A stretch of 64,000 bases of DNA, taken from [Zimmermannella] bifida NBRC 103089. Its GTDB lineage: Bacteria > Actinomycetota > Actinomycetes > Actinomycetales > Microbacteriaceae. The notes below the pieces were generated by a model that saw only the letters and a program-made list of their open reading frames with translations, did no database searches and was not told where the DNA came from. Below are positions 63,608 to 64,000 of the stretch, piece by piece (the first letter of the stretch is position 1; each line of letters starts with the position of its first letter). The DNA is taken from assembly GCF_001570925.1 (NCBI RefSeq), contig NZ_BCSP01000003.1, positions 124,001 to 188,000 of the forward strand. The letters are read 5' to 3'. A program made the position numbers and the translations under genes.

Positions 63608-64000
63608 CGATTCGATTGCTCATTGCTGACGACCAAGACCTCGTGCGCGGTGCGCTCGCGGCACTGCTTTCGCTCGAGCCCGACATCGAGGTCGTCGCCG
63701 AGACGGGCACCGGCAGTAACGTGGTGGACCTCGTGCGCGAACAGCGGGTCGACGTGGCACTGCTCGATATCGAGATGCCCGGATGCAATGGCATCGAGGC
63801 CGTGGCCGCGTTGCGTGAGTCTGGGCTACCGTGTCGTTCGCTCATCGTCACCACATTCGGTCGCCCGGGATATCTGCGTCGCGCGATTGCCGGTGGTGCA
63901 AGCGGATTCATCGTCAAAGACACCCCGGCCGACGAACTTGCCCGCGCGATTCGTGCCGTGCACGAGGGGCGGCGGGTCATCGACCCGAATCTCGCCAGCG
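63604..64000 (+). CDS. Response regulator, NarL/LuxR family (3' end outside window)
   Basis: The first 132 residues are visible. The receiver domain has LLIADDQDLVRGAL with the acidic pocket, the phosphoacceptor Asp in VALLDIEMPGCNGIEAV (about 55), the conserved Thr in SLIVTTFGRPGYL and the Lys in GFIVKDTPADELARAI (about 105). The LuxR-type HTH should follow beyond the edge. It is the partner of the preceding kinase and probably controls this operon. Confidence 0.93.
   Translation, partial: MTIRLLIADDQDLVRGALAALLSLEPDIEVVAETGTGSNVVDLVREQRVDVALLDIEMPGCNGIEAVAALRESGLPCRSLIVTTFGRPGYLRRAIAGGASGFIVKDTPADELARAIRAVHEGRRVIDPNLAS

Noticed and set aside
1-64000. CRISPR array or insertion sequence
   Set aside because: I saw no regularly spaced direct repeats with unique spacers and no transposase coding sequence.

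Overview
The window looks like chromosome of a high-GC actinobacterium, most probably family Microbacteriaceae. The pointers are a mycothiol synthase gene, a DUF6350 gene ahead of purN-purH, a LAXTG (class E type) sortase substrate, actinobacterial PHO-box repeats before pstS, and many starts that look leaderless (TANNNT, six bases, then ATG or GTG). I cannot name the species from this sequence alone.

Host region 1 (1-24.9 kb) is ordinary chromosome. It holds the end of a DUF6350 membrane protein gene, purN-purH, a membrane-anchored DDAH-like protein that has lost its catalytic residues, a GNAT enzyme, a ParA/MinD-like ATPase, a fused anthranilate synthase (TrpE-TrpG), an ornithine-cyclodeaminase-family gene and a large LAXTG surface protein. 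Then come purU divergent from an MFS transporter, glyA-folD, galK, a DapA-like/Nudix fusion, and a two-gene ABC exporter. PurN, PurH, PurU, GlyA and FolD together make the window rich in folate one-carbon and purine metabolism.

The island (about 24.9-47.6 kb) lies against a tRNA-Lys(TTT) gene and is bracketed by a 30-bp direct repeat (29/30 identical). Its mobility genes are wrecked: an HTH/recombinase-tail remnant, dprA, a MobF relaxase, a C5 methyltransferase and a serine recombinase tail all carry stops, frameshifts or truncations. Its cargo is an intact co-directional seven-gene operon of 14.7 kb: a small HTH gene followed by drmMII, drmD, drmMI, drmA, drmB and drmC. This is a DISARM anti-phage system that joins the class 1 hallmark genes (drmD, drmMI) to the cytosine methyltransferase characteristic of class 2.

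Host region 2 (47.6-64 kb) holds two conserved hypothetical genes, the phosphate cluster pstSCAB with a PHO box, a MutT1-like Nudix/phosphatase gene, ppk and mshD. It continues with small membrane protein genes, a nitrobindin-like protein, ygfZ, and an ABC-2 exporter followed by a NarL-type two-component pair whose response regulator runs off the end.

The most notable points are the hybrid DISARM operon in a dead mobile element, the pair of structured repeats with different but equally well paired stems, the tRNA-Lys attachment duplication, two divergent leaderless promoter pairs (one with overlapping -10 boxes), a DDAH-fold pseudoenzyme, and the DapA-Nudix fusion.
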